Program-made: the position numbers and the translations under genes | Shown: piece after piece, positions 49,481 to 64,000 of the stretch | How the letters are laid out: each line of letters starts with the position of its first letter | How positions within the stretch are numbered: position 1 is the first letter of the stretch | Assembly: GCA_905182995.1 (NCBI GenBank) | Contig: CAJJDP010000063.1 | Location: 375,846-439,845, forward strand | Length of the DNA stretch: 64,000 nt | Source of the DNA: Paramecium octaurelia | Lineage: Eukaryota; Ciliophora; Oligohymenophorea; Peniculida; Parameciidae | Reading direction: 5' to 3' | Notes under the pieces: model-generated | The model's database searches: none | What the model was told of the DNA's origin: nothing | Seen by the model: the letters and a program-made list of their open reading frames with translations, nothing else

Positions 49481-50700
49481 TCATACTGATATCTTCTAAA
49501 TTAAACTTGGAAAGTCGTTATAGTTTCTTGTGAACACTTAGATAACTTCTGTTAAGATATCGCTTTGTTGGGTTCTGAAAATGATTTTATAATTATATAC
49601 CTGATTTTAGTAGCTTCTACATAACCATTATGATAATCAACACATGTTCTCTCCCAATCATCCTTTTACTTCCTCAATAAAGTTGATTTCTTGAAATTTC
49701 AATAGATTATTATTACTTCTGTATTAAATCTAATGTCATTATTCAATTCTAAGATGGTTTGATTGATTATTAGGACTCTTGCCTTAAATGTTGCAATAGT
49801 TGCTTCTAACCTCCTATTTTGGATGACAATTCTTTCTTTTTAATTTTGGTAATCTTATTCTCTAGCATTGTCTGTCAGTAATTCTTATTTTAACAAATCG
49901 AAAACGCTTTCAATCAATTCATCAATAATTTCTTGAATCTTGGCAACTCCTTGTTAATTGGCTTGGATTCCTGGATCTCTAATAGATAATATGGGATATG
50001 GTTTACTAAGATGTTTCCAGCAACAATTCATAAAGTAAGCCAATTCCATTTGATTGTTTTTTCAATAGCTTTTGATGTGCTTCTAATTCATTAAACATAA
50101 ATTAAGAGAACTCAAGGAAAGAGTAGGTTCCAGCAAGTGGGTCCCATTTTTTGGTACTTAATTTACTAATGATTCTTTTTCCTTCTTGAAGAGCACCGAC
50201 CATATTTGTCAATTCATCTCTTCTTGCTTCATATTATTACTAAAATTAAGCACTATAAATACTCTAGTGATGTCTCTTTCTTGAGTCAATTCAGCAATAC
50301 GTTAATTATTTCTATTTTCAATTTCTTATTTATCCAACAATTATCTTTATTTGTTTTTTTATTCTTAGACGAATAATGGCAATGTTTATTAATCTTTAGC
50401 CAATTAATATTCAGATGAATCAATAACAAATAGGATTTCATCATATTTATCATCACAAAATTAAGTATGATCTCTTGACTTCTATCTTTCCTCATCTTAT
50501 TCACCATTGATTCTTTCTTTCATTTGAGTTAGAAGATCAATAATTTTGTCAACACTGCTATTTCCTTACAATTCAACTTGAATAGTTTAAATTATTGTTT
50601 TTCCAAATTCAGTGCTTTGCAGAGATTGTAGGAGTGTCTCTCCTTCACTCATACTGCTTGCAAATAGAACAAGTGAGCACAATATTATCACTTTATACAT
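49481..50700 (-). CDS. Trichocyst matrix protein (TMP/GRL family)
   Basis: 371 residues, four introns (50262-50240, 50006-49979, 49716-49690, 49600-49575). It begins with a clear signal peptide (MYKVIILCSLVLFASS). Then come family features: DKIIDLLTQMKERINGEQ followed by a cysteine, long Q/E-rich amphipathic helices around a central break, PLAGTYSFLEF-type linker, a second helical arm, and the end motif ILTEVIQVF. These acidic helical pro-proteins are cut into two chains and crystallise as the expandable core of trichocysts, the secretory spears of Paramecium. Low numbers of cysteines and high helix content agree. All introns are needed to join the helices. In a large multigene family I cannot say which member this is. 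Confidence 0.82.
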
Positions 50701-50762
50701 TATAATTAATAATTAAAACGGATTTGTGATCATTATGTATTTTATTCTTTTTATTTCATAAA

Positions 50763-51767
50763 TCAATGATGATGATGTCCTCCATGTACATCCTACAATT
50801 TTAGTGTTCCTGTTTTGCCTACAACAACCTGTAAATTGCCAAATTATCTTCCCACTATAGGCAGTCCTTCAGCCATCTCCTCGTTAATCTCGTCTATAAT
50901 TTCTCTCAAGTGACCTCTGAATAATGATTAGAAGAAGTAAGGGAATGCCAAAAACACCAAGAAGAAATTCCTTACCCATCTATAAAAGATTCTGTAATCA
51001 TTAAACTTAATAATAGTAAGACTATCATACTTTTAAGTATTCGTAGTCGACTACGGCATTTTAATGCAAATAGGACCATTCTTTAAATGTCCTCTCTTCA
51101 GTAGACCAAACTCTGAAATATTAAGCATCCTCAGAAGTGATACGATGCTCTGTTTCAAATGGATTTTGCTTCATATTGTGATATAATGGTCTATGGTATT
51201 AGCCAACACCCATAAGAGCATTTCCTCTAACATACCCTTTGTTTGGTCTTGGCACACCTTTGATGATTACACTATATTTTACCTCCTTTGTATCTGCCCA
51301 AATCATCCACATTAAAAACTGATCTCTCTTTTTTCAAATATTCTTGCTTCTCTTTCGCATAATCTGATGCCACTTATCCTGGCCTTTTGTATGTACCATC
51401 ATCATTTCTTTAGAATGATTATTTGTATCTTTCCATTTCTGCACCATACAATAAGTCTGGTTATTCTTTATTCAAAAGATCGTAGGCATTTCTGCTTTGT
51501 ATTTGTGATAGTACTGCAAAGGCTTCAGCCACATCCTAGAACTCCTATTGGGCAGATGCATCGTTTATAGCCACTGATGTGGTGACATTTGGATAGAGTC
51601 TAATATTGTGTTAACTTGTACTTTTGCGCTTTCTTTGCGTAGGCTTCTCTGATTTATTCTTCAGTGGCAGTCTTTGAGATTCCCAAAATTGCATAGTAAT
51701 CCTTTCTTCTACCAAAATATTAGACTTGTTTTAGTGGCAACTTGAATAAGCCTCTTGATAATATCAT
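50763..51767 (-). CDS. J-domain-like mitochondrial membrane protein, no HPD motif
   Basis: 310 residues, three introns (51621-51600, 51282-51258, 51030-51006). The N-terminus (MILSRGLFKLPLKQVQYFGRRK) is an amphipathic, arginine-bearing mitochondrial presequence. A J domain follows at ~23-100: DYYAILGISKTATEEQIREAY, KKAQKL, then AEAFAVLSQIQSRNAYD. The HPD tripeptide that activates Hsp70 is replaced by YPN, so it probably cannot stimulate Hsp70 ATPase. The rest contains a single hydrophobic helix (FFLVFLAFPYFF) and a tail ending in HGGHHHH. This fits a J-like structural or accessory subunit in the inner membrane. The start lies 114 bp from the end of the long coiled-coil gene. Confidence 0.75.
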
Positions 51768-51880
51768 TATTATTATATATATTTATTTATATATATTTAT
51801 TTCTTATTCATCATTGGTGCTATTATTATTGAAGATTTGCAATTAGATTGTCCTTCTCCTCCAATTAACTCCTCAATCCT

Positions 51881-54800
51881 TCACATTCTGTAAATTACAT
51901 AGTCAAAATCATCATACAATCTTAGACTCTTAAAAATATTAATCAACAATTCTTACTTTTTATTTAACTCATCTACAGTCTTTAATTGTTCTTAATATTT
52001 ATTGATGTCCTCTTTCTATCTTTCAACTACCTCTTGTGATTCTTAATACTTTGGTGACAGGACTTGGAACTAAGTATGATTTAATTTTTATACTTTCTCT
52101 TCAAAAGGAGTCAAATAAGCTATTCTATCTTCCAATTTCTACATCAATTAACGTATGTCTTCTAATTCCTTCTATCTTTAATTAACAATTGCATTTAATC
52201 TGTCAAGATCAGCTGAATATTATTTATTTAGATTGTCCAACTGATCTGTTTGGGTCTTCAAAACTTCATGTTCTCTCTTTATTTGTTCTAATTCAGCAAT
52301 TCTAATAATCACATTAATTTATACCTTTTGTTTAACTCATCAATAGTTTAGTTTGCTTGTTACAATTATAAGTCCAAAGCTCCAAACTATGAATTTAATT
52401 CATCAAATTAGTGAGTCTTTTCTCTCAATTGTTCATTTAATCTTTCAATGTCCTTTAATTGCTAATTAAATTTATTTTCAATATCTTTGTATCTGGCTTC
52501 ATTCTATTTGAACTCTTAAATTTATCTTTCTAATTCTTGTAAATCTTGTCTCATGTCATGATTCTCGCTCTATAATTATTCTATATCCTTTATGGCATTA
52601 TTTAAATCACTCTATAAATTATTATTTAATGTTTGAGCTTAAGCCAATTTATCTAAGTTTTATTAGTGTTGAGCCAATAATTATTCATAATCCTGAGATT
52701 TCTTCCTCTCCTCCTCGTAATCATGAACTAAATTGTTCATTCTTTCATTTAAAGCTTCCAAAGCATCATCCTTGACCTTCATTGTCATTTCTTATTGATT
52801 CAAATTCCATTTGTGAGTGTCTATATCAATTTAATTTTATTGGATTATTTTATTCAATTTTTCAATATCATTCTAGAGTTATTAAACCCTCTATTCTGCC
52901 TACTTAAATCTCTCCTCTAAGACTCTGTATTAATCTTCTAAGGGCTATAATTATTAATATTTTAGTTTCCAATCATTTAAGTCTTGTGTTCTTGAGTCCA
53001 ACAATTATTTCAATTTGTTTAACTCATCTTATGCATTCTATAATTATTTCTCTAAATCAGCAACATAATTCTCAAGGGATCTCAATTTATTGATTTCATT
53101 TTCCAATTATAAAATTTACTATTATAATTAGTCGTTCTCCTTCAACAAAGAGGTAATTTGATCATTTTATCTTTGAAGTTCTTTAGCTTAATTCTAAAGG
53201 AGAATATCTTAATCTTACAATCTTTTCTCATTTGCTTATGCTTATAATAATTGTAAATCTTATTAAGCAACTCTTCTCTTCAAATCATCAATCAACTTCT
53301 GATATTCATTAATTTTGTCTTCTAATAATTTGCATTTCAGTTCTACTCCTCTTAATTCGCTGATGGTGTACTCTAACTCTGTACATTTCTTTTACAAATC
53401 CATCAATTATTACAATCTTTGCTTATTCTATTAATTCAATTTACTGATATCATCATTCTTCTGTTGAAGAGCATTCTTCAAATCATTTAATTGCTACTCC
53501 AAAATCTATTTATCTGTTAACAACTGATCCAATTACTCTTTAATCTATTTAATAGTAAGTTCTTTCTCTTCTCTTTCTGAATTAGCTGCATGTAGATCTC
53601 CTTGTTATTATCCAGCTCTTTCATTTAATTCATTAATTTTATTATTCAATTATTCATTCTGACTCTTTAAACTCATAATTTCATCTCTATTATTCATGAT
53701 ATCATCATTTAATTTATTAATTTAATCTTCTAAATTGCGAATATTGTCGTTGCATTTTTGAAGCTATTAATTCAAATAGTTGATTTCATTTATTCTGCCA
53801 TTTAAATCTCCTTATAATTTCTCAATTTCTCTATTTAATTACTTAATCATTTGATTCAATTGATTAATTTAATCTAATAGGTTTTTGTTGTCTTATTCTG
53901 CTCTTGCCAACTTTTCCTTAAGAGAGTTGTTTTATGCATCTTTGTCTCTCAACAATCCATTTAATCTATCGATTTCTCTAGCTTGTTATTGTGATTATTA
54001 TGTTAATTAATTCAATTTCTATTCTGATCCATTTTATTGATTTCCTAGATTGTTGTATTTATTCTCAAGTGTTGAATACTTGTTTCTCCAATCATTTAGA
54101 TCACGATCCCTTTATTGCAATTAGTTACTTAAATCATTAATCTTACTTTCATATTGAGATTTCATAGAAGTGAATTATTACTGCAAAGTATTATATTTAT
54201 TCTTCCAATCATCACATTCAAGTAACTTATTTTTTAAATCATTCTTTAACTTATCATTTTCAGCATTTCTTTCATTTAACAATTTAGTTAATCTGTCTAT
54301 CTCTGATTGCAATGTATTAAACTTGTTTTCATAATCCCTAATTCTGACTTCATAATCTCTAATTTATTTTTATAATCCATCCAAATTCCTTCCTGAGTTG
54401 TTTTTCAAATCATCCAATTCTCTCTACCTTTACGATAGCAAATCTTGTAGTCTCTTCATTTCTGAATCCCATGATGATTTATCTGTTGAATATTTGCTCT
54501 TCCATTAATTTATATCTCTTTCATAATCTGTGATCTTACGTTCAGCATCTTTTAACTTCTAAGCAAGTGAATTATCAACCTACCCTAATCGTGACTTGTA
54601 ATCAGCAATCTCTGTCTCCAACTGCTTGATTCTTATTAAATGTTTATCAATATCAGATTTGTATTGCGTTATATCTCTATTTGCTTAATCTAATTTTGCT
54701 TGTAATTCCCTTACTCTAACATCTCCACCCTCACTCTAACTTTCCAACTCCTTTATTCTTTTGATGAGAGCATCATTTTCTCTCATTACACGATCATTTT

Positions 54801-55117
54801 CCAAAGCCAAAAGGAAACAAACAACTTCTGGGTATTTTCCTAACCATTTTCTCTCCCCTGATGGTGGTGCCATTTGAACACTTCATATAAATAACTATTT
54901 ACGCTGTAGCAGGTGGTGCTTTAATTGTACTTGATCTTCTTCCTTCCGATCTCTCAAATGTACTTGTAGTGCTCGTTTGTGGTACTGACAAATTCGATGA
55001 TGTTGTAGTTGTTGTGACTGATGTTCGGTAGCTAGATTAAGTTGTAGCTGCTTGATTCTAATTTATGCCACTCGAACCAAGTGTGGATGGTCGATATCTA
55101 CTTGTGTAGGAAGACAT
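51881..55117 (-). CDS. 1063-residue coiled-coil rod protein
   Basis: Two introns (54902-54881 and 52324-52302). A ~65-residue S/T-rich disordered head (many TTT/SST tracts) is followed by a folded-looking start (WLGKYPEVVCFLLALEND) and then ~950 residues of nearly unbroken heptads rich in Q, N, L, K and E, ending in DDFDYVIYRM. Glutamine is written almost only as TAA/TAG. A short motif, DWK or NWR followed by xKY, recurs several times along the rod, suggesting internal repeats. No motor, nucleotide-binding or membrane part is seen. A filament, rootlet or basal-body rod is likely by shape alone; I cannot name a family. Confidence 0.8.
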
Positions 55118-56041
55118 TTATTTATTAAATAAAAAATATAAGTTCAATCATCCAAGATTTTTGCTATATTAAATTAATATAATTATAAATATATCCCGTA
55201 TTCTTTAAATCAACGTACGATTATAATCTCTCTTTATTCACAAGATAAACAACAATCCACATAATTCAAAAAGTAAATCAATAATAATATATTTAAAGAT
55301 GATAAATAAAAAAGATATTTTTTACTGATAAACTCAAATAATATGTCTTCTTAAGAATTAGGGTATTTTTACTAAATCTCTAAGTAAGCGATAACTAAAA
55401 CGAATGTAAATTTTCATCTGTTTTATGATAATTTCTAATAATACAAAGTTAGGCTTTATACTTTTCTTTATTCAAATACACTTTTAGATATATTTTTAAA
55501 TTATCATGATGTTATTTGATGAGCATGATTGATAGTTAGTAAATTAGATTATGATTATTCATTTTCATATTAATTTTACACTAATAATTAAAAATTAAAT
55601 CTTTTTTATCTTAAATAATCAACAATTTTGTTGATTAAGATAATTCAAAGAGATAAATTAACTTTTAAATGAAAAGAATTTAGATTATTTTGTAAAAAAT
55701 CATTTTAACCCAAAAACTTTTCACTTTAGTTAATCATTATAATGATAGACGGGTATTAAATAACCTTAATTTATTTATTTTTTGATGAATATGAACTCGA
55801 TTCATGATTGGTTTTTACAATTAGTTTAATAAACATTAATGTAAATTAATTATCAATATGATACATATTAAGATAATTAAATTATTGTATATTTGCATGG
55901 CTCTTAAGAAAAATTATACATATCATGTCTCCATTTCTAAAGCATAAACTATAGATCAAAATAGCAACTGAATTTGGGAAATTGATTTAGAAAATTGATT
56001 TTTATTTCATTAAATTCATTTATTTTTGATATTTAGCAATT
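55118..56041. other. Intergenic, divergent promoters
   Basis: About 920 bp of AT-rich sequence between a gene starting leftward at 55117 and one starting rightward at 56042. No open frame or RNA gene is convincing. It is the shared upstream region of two genes. Confidence 0.55.
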
Positions 56042-56827
56042 ATGAATAAAAAAAATAAAAACCCAAAAAAGGAATCTAATCCGTAAATTTTAGATTAATA
56101 ATCAAAAATCAAATTGTTAGCATAACTGGATGTTACAGAAAAATTAAAATTCTTAAGAAAAATATTATTGATTTGGTTGGCATGGCAAAGTGTTATTGTA
56201 CTAAGTTGTTTTTTGATCTATTTAAAACTTCCTTTTTTGTTACCACTATAGAGGGTGTTTGATTCAGATTTATTATTGATGCTATTTCTTTGTATAACAG
56301 TGATTTTACTATATTTTGGATCTAGGAATATTAAATAAAAAGATGTATTTAATCGTATATAAATATTAGCAAAAAACAGCAAAAATACAATTGATTTCAA
56401 TTATCATTGCTTAAACCTTGTTATATTCGATGATTACTAATAAATTGGTAGAAAACTCAATAAATTTCTTATTGATTCATTTTATGCAGCTTATCGTTAT
56501 TGCCAATCTTCTCCTATATTTTAGAAATGCTATTGAAATTAACCATTTGATTTATTTCAAATAAATGTTTTGGTATTCAGGAATTTTAATTGCAGCTGAA
56601 TTCTTTTTTACAAAATCTACCTCAATAAACACACTACCAGGAATGATTATTATAGGAAGTATATTAGGATTTGGAACATTTGCTTTAAGATCAATCGAAG
56701 CTATAATTGATGGCAAAGTAATAATTGATATTATTAATTAAAGTTTAATCTGAACTAGGAGTAGACATCTTTGGGATCTGTTCTGGCATATACAAATTTA
56801 TTATTGCCGAATAGAAAAAGTGAGTGA
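56042..56827 (+). CDS. Multi-pass membrane protein of unknown family
   Basis: 244 residues, two introns (56355-56379 and 56718-56743). After a basic N-terminal ~50 residues come five hydrophobic helices: WLAWQSVIVLSCFLIYL, LLLMLFLCITVILLYF, LISIIIAQTLLYSM, FLLIHFMQLIVIANLLLYF and the C-terminal IIIGSILGFGTFAL. The short polar tail follows the last intron. No family motif is recognised. The final intron choice is supported by frame and splice motif, but reading straight on would only change the last few residues. The Piwi gene begins 108 bp downstream in the same direction. Confidence 0.65.
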
Positions 56828-56935
56828 ATTATATTGTAAATAGAACATTAATTTAAATAAATAAAATTAGTTATAATTAACTTATTTCACATTATAAAGC
56901 GCAATTGAATTTTGATTAAAAATTCATTAATTAAT

Positions 56936-59418
<2,483 letters not shown>

Positions 59419-59477
59419 TTTGTTTTATTTTGTTTCTTCTTATATATATATATAAATCAACAATATAATAATTTATT

Positions 59478-60736
59478 TCATTCTTAAAATTAATCCTATA
59501 TATTAATATTCAGAACCCTTGTCATTATTTCCAAAGCTCCGCGTAATTATGGATCTTTAGTTGGATCCTTTAATTTTTCAAGTGCTAGTCTCTTTCTATT
59601 ATCAACTAAGTTATGTTTAATTTTTGAAGCCTTTTGACTGCTTTCTAGAAGCAATACTTTTTCTTATTCTAATTTGCTAAAAACTTAATAATCATTTAAT
59701 ACTCTTAGTTTAAAATCAATTTGGATTCTCGAGTAACAATGGAACTTTTATTAAAATTGAATTTCTATTATAACAATTCATTCAGTCTTTGAGCTCGTTT
59801 TTTCTCTTAATAAATTATTGACAACATACTTAAACTTCAGATTCAGCCTAATCATCCATGTTGGATAATGTTTTCCCAATCAAATTTTTCTCTATATAAT
59901 CAATCTTCTTTCTCTTTTCTTCGAGTTTCTTATCTTCAATCTTTTATTCCTCACTCTTCTTTTCGGGAGACAATTTTTCAATCCTTTTATCTCTGACTGT
60001 TTCAAATTTTTAAAGAGTCAACTTAATCAATTTTAAATTCTCTTCAGAATTTGCATCTAAGACTCTGATGTCCTCACTCAATTACAATAAGTTATAACGT
60101 AAAGCCGTGACATCCTTCAAAAAACTCATACATTATGTATCATCCAAAATCTTATGACCAGCCTACCTCATCATTAACATATATAATTCGATTCGATCCC
60201 TCAGGTATTAGAGCATCTCATTAAATAAATCCACATTTTTATCATATATTTTTTCCTCCTAATGAGGATCTATATATTCTGGATTGGCCTCTTATAAATG
60301 CTTGATAGGGGATTATTTGAGTCCTATCTACTCAGGGTTCTTTTTAAATTCTTATAAAATGATAGAACCTATCTAATCAATTAGTACTATAGTGTCTTCC
60401 AATCTTTAATTAAACATTCCCTTTTTTTTAGGTTGTTCCATTAAATCCATCAATAAAAAGATCTTTTTGAGTCTAAACTTATCAAGCAGCAAATTTTTCA
60501 ATTAGTTGCATTTCTCCATAATTATTTTTAATAAATCTCTAATGACAACATGTTACATAGTCCTATCTTTATGAATTTTGATAATTCTTACCTCTTCTTA
60601 TAAATGCATCAAATTAAACATAAGGCAACCCTTCGAATAAATTTGCTCTGTCTATTTCAGTATGCTTAAATAGCCTATATCTCCCCAAAGGCCCATTAGA
60701 TTTTCTCAGTTATTAATTGCTTGTATATTTTTTCAT
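59478..60736 (-). CDS. Charged helical protein of unknown function
   Basis: 395 residues, three introns (60591-60567, 59825-59806, 59702-59677). It begins MKKYTSNQQLRKSNGPLGRYRLFKHTEIDR and continues with mostly helical, K/E/L-rich sequence. A moderately hydrophobic helix (LLKIIMEKCNQLKNLLLDKF) lies near residue 65, and a long coiled coil occupies the second half, with a strongly charged KIDYIEKNLIGKTL segment. No motif for enzyme, zinc or membrane. It stops 60 bp downstream of the convergent Piwi stop, and its start is 130 bp from the stop of the phosphatase gene on the same strand, so the three genes are tightly packed. I do not recognise a family. Confidence 0.7.
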
Positions 60737-60865
60737 TATAATTTTACTTATTTTTAATATAAATAAATTTTCATTTTCCTAAGAACCTTAATCAAGTCAC
60801 TTTATAGATCGATAATTAATAATTGTGAAGGATGTAGGGAATTAATTTATAAAGATTAACTAAAA

Positions 60866-62350
60866 TCATATTTCAATTTTCTATTAAAACAGTTTTTCAA
60901 ATACACTTGCAGGTCCTTGGGAATCAAAAAATTAATTTAATTTTAATTTCTCTCTATTAATTTATTCATTAATTATTACCTATTATATTCTCTGACATCA
61001 GACACTCCGATCATTCCTAATAAATAGGTTTGCAAACCCCATAACTCTCTATCATCTTTATTATCGTAAAATGGGACAATAGGTATTCCATTATCCAATT
61101 GCCAAGCATAGCTATAAGCAGCATTATCAATCAACACTATTTAACTTAATTGCCTATCAAAAATTCTAAGATCCTTCGTGTACATTCCTCCTGTAGTCAT
61201 GATACAATTATCTCTAAAAAGACGATGAGAAATCAATTTCTTTTCTGGATCCAAGTATTCTAAGACTTATTAAGCGTAGCATGAATGAGAAGCTGTAAAT
61301 ACTATGATTTCAAAATCATCAACTAAAGATTCCAACAGTTCTATAGCTCCTGGGCGAATATTGACTCCTGCCTTAACCATTTCGTTTGGACTGACCTATA
61401 TATTTAATACAATGTCAGATTTCTAAAGCAATGATTCATTACAATGTACCAAAGTTTCATCTAAATCAAAGATCAAGGAGATTTTATCTAATGTTAATAC
61501 AATTACAGATACTCTTATATTTATCCTTCTATTTTAATTGAACTGCCTTTTTCTTCACATCATTGGGGTCAACTGGTCTGAGATAAGAAGCAACATAAAT
61601 TCCTTGGTAAGTTTAAAAAAAATGCTCCCTATAAATACAACTAAAATAATCGTCTCTTAAGGGGCGAGTGAAAACTTATCTGATCTTCCCCAAATAATAC
61701 TGAAATTGACTATTTTCTTTGTTTTCCTTATTAAATTTTGTGCTCTCAAAAAATTTGGATTCTCTATTAGATAATTATTATGATTATTGCAGCGATAATT
61801 ATCTGGAGTGTTAAGGAGTGGTTTAATGTGATTAAGCTTTCTTTGGTTTCTGCAACATGGCATTGTATAATTTTTTATAATTTTAATCTTTGGAACCTAT
61901 TGATTGTTGTCTTTTGTGCTGCACGGATGTAGGGGCTTTCAAATCAGAGGTTTTAGGTCTGACATCTGTAGCCATAGGCGATCGTTAAGTCTGTTTAAAC
62001 ATGTTCATTTCTAAGTTTGGAGTTACTTTAGTGACTAGTTGATTTAACAGCGATTGACTTTTTGAATAATTTCTTGTAGGTGTATCACGCTTTTGTTGCA
62101 GCAACTAATTATACTTCTACATTGCTGCAACTAACTCTAGATTCGACATCTACTTCTTCTTTTGTTGGTTCTCCCTGCAAAATTGTTGCTTTAAGAATTC
62201 CTTCCCAAATATATTGCCATTTTAATTCGACTTAGTTGACATGTTTCTAACAGAGTTAATGAGATCCAATTTCTATGTCTTCAGATTTTAACTTGCTTTC
62301 TACAAGATATCGAAGACATTATTGGTCTCAATTTGAGGCTTCGGCTTCAT
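60866..62350 (-). CDS. SCP/FCP1-like HAD phosphatase
   Basis: 477 residues, two introns (61512-61488 and 60979-60954). The N-terminal ~280 residues are Q/N/S-rich and disordered with a short coiled coil. The catalytic domain (~285-460) has the signature DLDETLVH (first Asp nucleophile), RPGAIELLESL, FEIIVFTASHSCYA, the phosphate-lobe lysine region KKLISHRLFRDNC, and VLIDNAAYSYAWQLDNGIPI. It belongs to the family that dephosphorylates the RNA polymerase II C-terminal domain or other Ser/Thr sites, and most small members act on other proteins. Long disordered heads are normal in ciliate members. The first intron falls right before the catalytic motif; the second near the end must be removed to reach a sensible stop. 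Confidence 0.92.
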
Positions 62351-63294
62351 TATTTATATTATATAATAATTTACTAATTTTATATCATCCCTAAATACGA
62401 TATATTCACCTTTGTAAACCTGAACTTCAACTTTAAGTTCAGTTCTTTCAGAGCCTTGGAAGCATGAAAGGTATTAAATAAAATAAACATTATTTGTTCT
62501 TCATTATTACATTAAATTCAAAAGAGTGTTTATTTGATTTATTTTATATGTGAAATAACTCCTTTATTTTAAGAGATTTATTGAATCATATAATTTAATA
62601 AATTGCTCTCTACATTATTTTGAAATAATAGAATTAACTTATTGATTATTAAAAATATTTATAGTTTCGGATAATTTTATAAAATTTATTTTAGATAATT
62701 AGAGAATTCTGATCAATAATTATCAAATTTAAGAAAGGTTTGATCAAATCCCCTAGTTAATATTGTCATTTGATTTAGATCAATCACTACATAAGATAAT
62801 TTTTATGAAATCCATCTTGCTTAACATGTACTTGCCAAGATAATACAAGGCATTTTCCTAAACAAACTCTAAAAAAATACACATTTATATGAGTATTTGA
62901 GTATTGATTCCTTAAAATTCAAAAAATGATAAGACCTATTAGTTTCTATAAACTTTTTTTAAAGCCAAAGTCATAATTGAATTTCTGGGATTGAATTTAA
63001 GAAATAATATTAATACATTTTAATACATAGTGTTAATAATTAGTTAACAAACTAATTTTCTTAATTTAAGATTTTCACTTAATAACAACTTTACTAATTA
63101 TTTAACATTATAAAATAATTTTATACTCTAATTATTGATTGTCAATTAATTTATTATCAATAATGTGTAAAAATAACTCCTTTTAATGATCTCATACAAT
63201 ATATATCTAAATATCAGGAGTTATTGTATTTAATATTAGAGTAAATTAAATATTTTAAGAAACAAATTCATAAAAAATTAATACATAAATTAAT
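62351..63294. other. Intergenic, divergent promoters
   Basis: About 940 bp of AT-rich DNA upstream of two divergently transcribed genes. A short inverted repeat (CTGAACT..AGTTCAG, 62420-62442, 9-nt loop) is the only structure I note and is short enough to be chance. No open frame or RNA gene seen. Confidence 0.55.
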
Positions 63295-64000
63295 ATGATG
63301 ATGAATCATTTAAGAAATTGTGGAAAATTTTCAACTCTTGTGTTTGTCGACCATTCAAGTGGAAAATTATCGAAGTCAACACTTAAAATCTTAAATGCAG
63401 CAAAACAATTGAACCAATAGATCTCCTTATTAGTAACTAGCAATGATGCAAATTCTGTGGTTGATTAAATAAAATCATCAATACCCAGCAATGTCGTCCA
63501 CCAAGTATTGGTTGCACAACATGACTCTTTTAAAGCTCCTTAGGCAGATTTGTTAGGCAATTTGGTTAAATAGTTGATTGATTAACATGGATTCACTAAT
63601 TTTGTCACTAGCACTTCTACTTTAGCAAAAGACTTTTTACCAAGAGTAGCTGTTAAATATGCAGCCCAACCCATTACAGATGTTATAGCTATAAATAATG
63701 ATGTATTTTTCAGACCTGTTTATGCAGGAAATGCAATTGCTTAAGTGAAATCAAATGACAAAGTTAAATTCATTTCCTTCAGACCTACAAATTTCGAAGA
63801 AGTATAAGATTACATATAATTAGATTTAATAAACTGGTGAAAAAGTGTCAAACATTGTATAAGTTAAAGTGGAGAACACAAAATAATTGATTGAACACGT
63901 CTCAGATGAATTGGTGTAAAGCGATAAACCAGAATTGACTACTGCTAAATTTGTATATCTAAATTTTTATCTTAGATTGTGTCAGGAGGAAGAGGTTTAG
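63295..64000 (+). CDS. ETFA: Electron transfer flavoprotein alpha subunit, 5' part
   Basis: The gene runs off the right edge; ~220 residues are seen, with introns 63802-63823 and 63953-63975. A short N-terminal presequence (MMMNHLRNCGKFST) fits mitochondrial import. Family signatures are ITDVIAIN, FFRPVYAGNAIAQVKSND and KFIVSGGRGL at the edge, the last entering the FAD-binding C-terminal half. ETF-alpha/beta passes electrons from acyl-CoA dehydrogenases to ETF-ubiquinone oxidoreductase. Three in-frame ATGs in a row start the frame; the first is used here. All visible parts agree with the family, so the missing 3' part should complete an FAD domain. Confidence 0.94.

Overview
The window reads as macronuclear DNA of a ciliate, almost certainly Paramecium (aurelia-type). 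Long proteins stay open only if TAA and TAG are read as glutamine and TGA alone is a stop. Genes are split by dozens of very short introns (18-31 nt, GT..AG, mostly GTA..TAG), the DNA is AT-rich, and intergenic gaps are often under 200 bp. A trichocyst matrix protein and a ciliate-type Piwi protein agree with this. I assembled about 30 genes by hand. For almost every complete model, exon length minus introns is an exact multiple of three; this is the main internal check on the coordinates.

0-9.4 kb: a 3'-truncated unknown gene, a small unknown gene, histone chaperone ASF1, a 7TM receptor-like protein, a small unknown protein, a 1359-aa coiled-coil protein (34 bp head-to-head with the previous gene) and a small multi-TM protein.

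9.6-18.2 kb: a B-box zinc-finger coiled-coil protein, cytochrome c1, ribosomal protein eS6, an ORF broken by three in-frame TGAs, a twin-CX9C protein, a BRI3/LITAF-like membrane protein, and a pseudokinase divergent from a dual-specificity phosphatase.

18.2-39 kb: a 13.7-kb axonemal dynein heavy chain, a LITAF-domain protein, an N-terminal-motor kinesin with an 8-nt micro-exon, a gene-poor 1.5 kb, a CK1-like kinase and tRNA-Thr(TGT).

39-55 kb, all minus strand: an RPGRIP1L-type transition-zone protein fused to a row of EF-hands, a decayed ORF, a P5-type ATPase, a cytochrome P450, a trichocyst matrix protein, a degenerate J-domain membrane protein and a 1063-aa coiled-coil protein.

56-64 kb: a multi-TM protein, a Piwi/Argonaute, an unknown charged coiled-coil protein, an SCP/FCP1-like phosphatase and the 5' part of ETF-alpha.

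These genes do not form one pathway. The recurring themes are cilia and cytoskeleton (dynein, kinesin, RPGRIP1L, coiled coils), mitochondria (cytochrome c1, CX9C protein, J-like protein, ETF-alpha), membranes (two LITAF proteins, P5 ATPase, P450, 7TM) and small-RNA function (Piwi). The observations most worth a second look are the RPGRIP1L-EF-hand architecture, the three TGAs at tryptophan-like positions, the Piwi gene, the P5 ATPase motif changes and the kinesin micro-exon.
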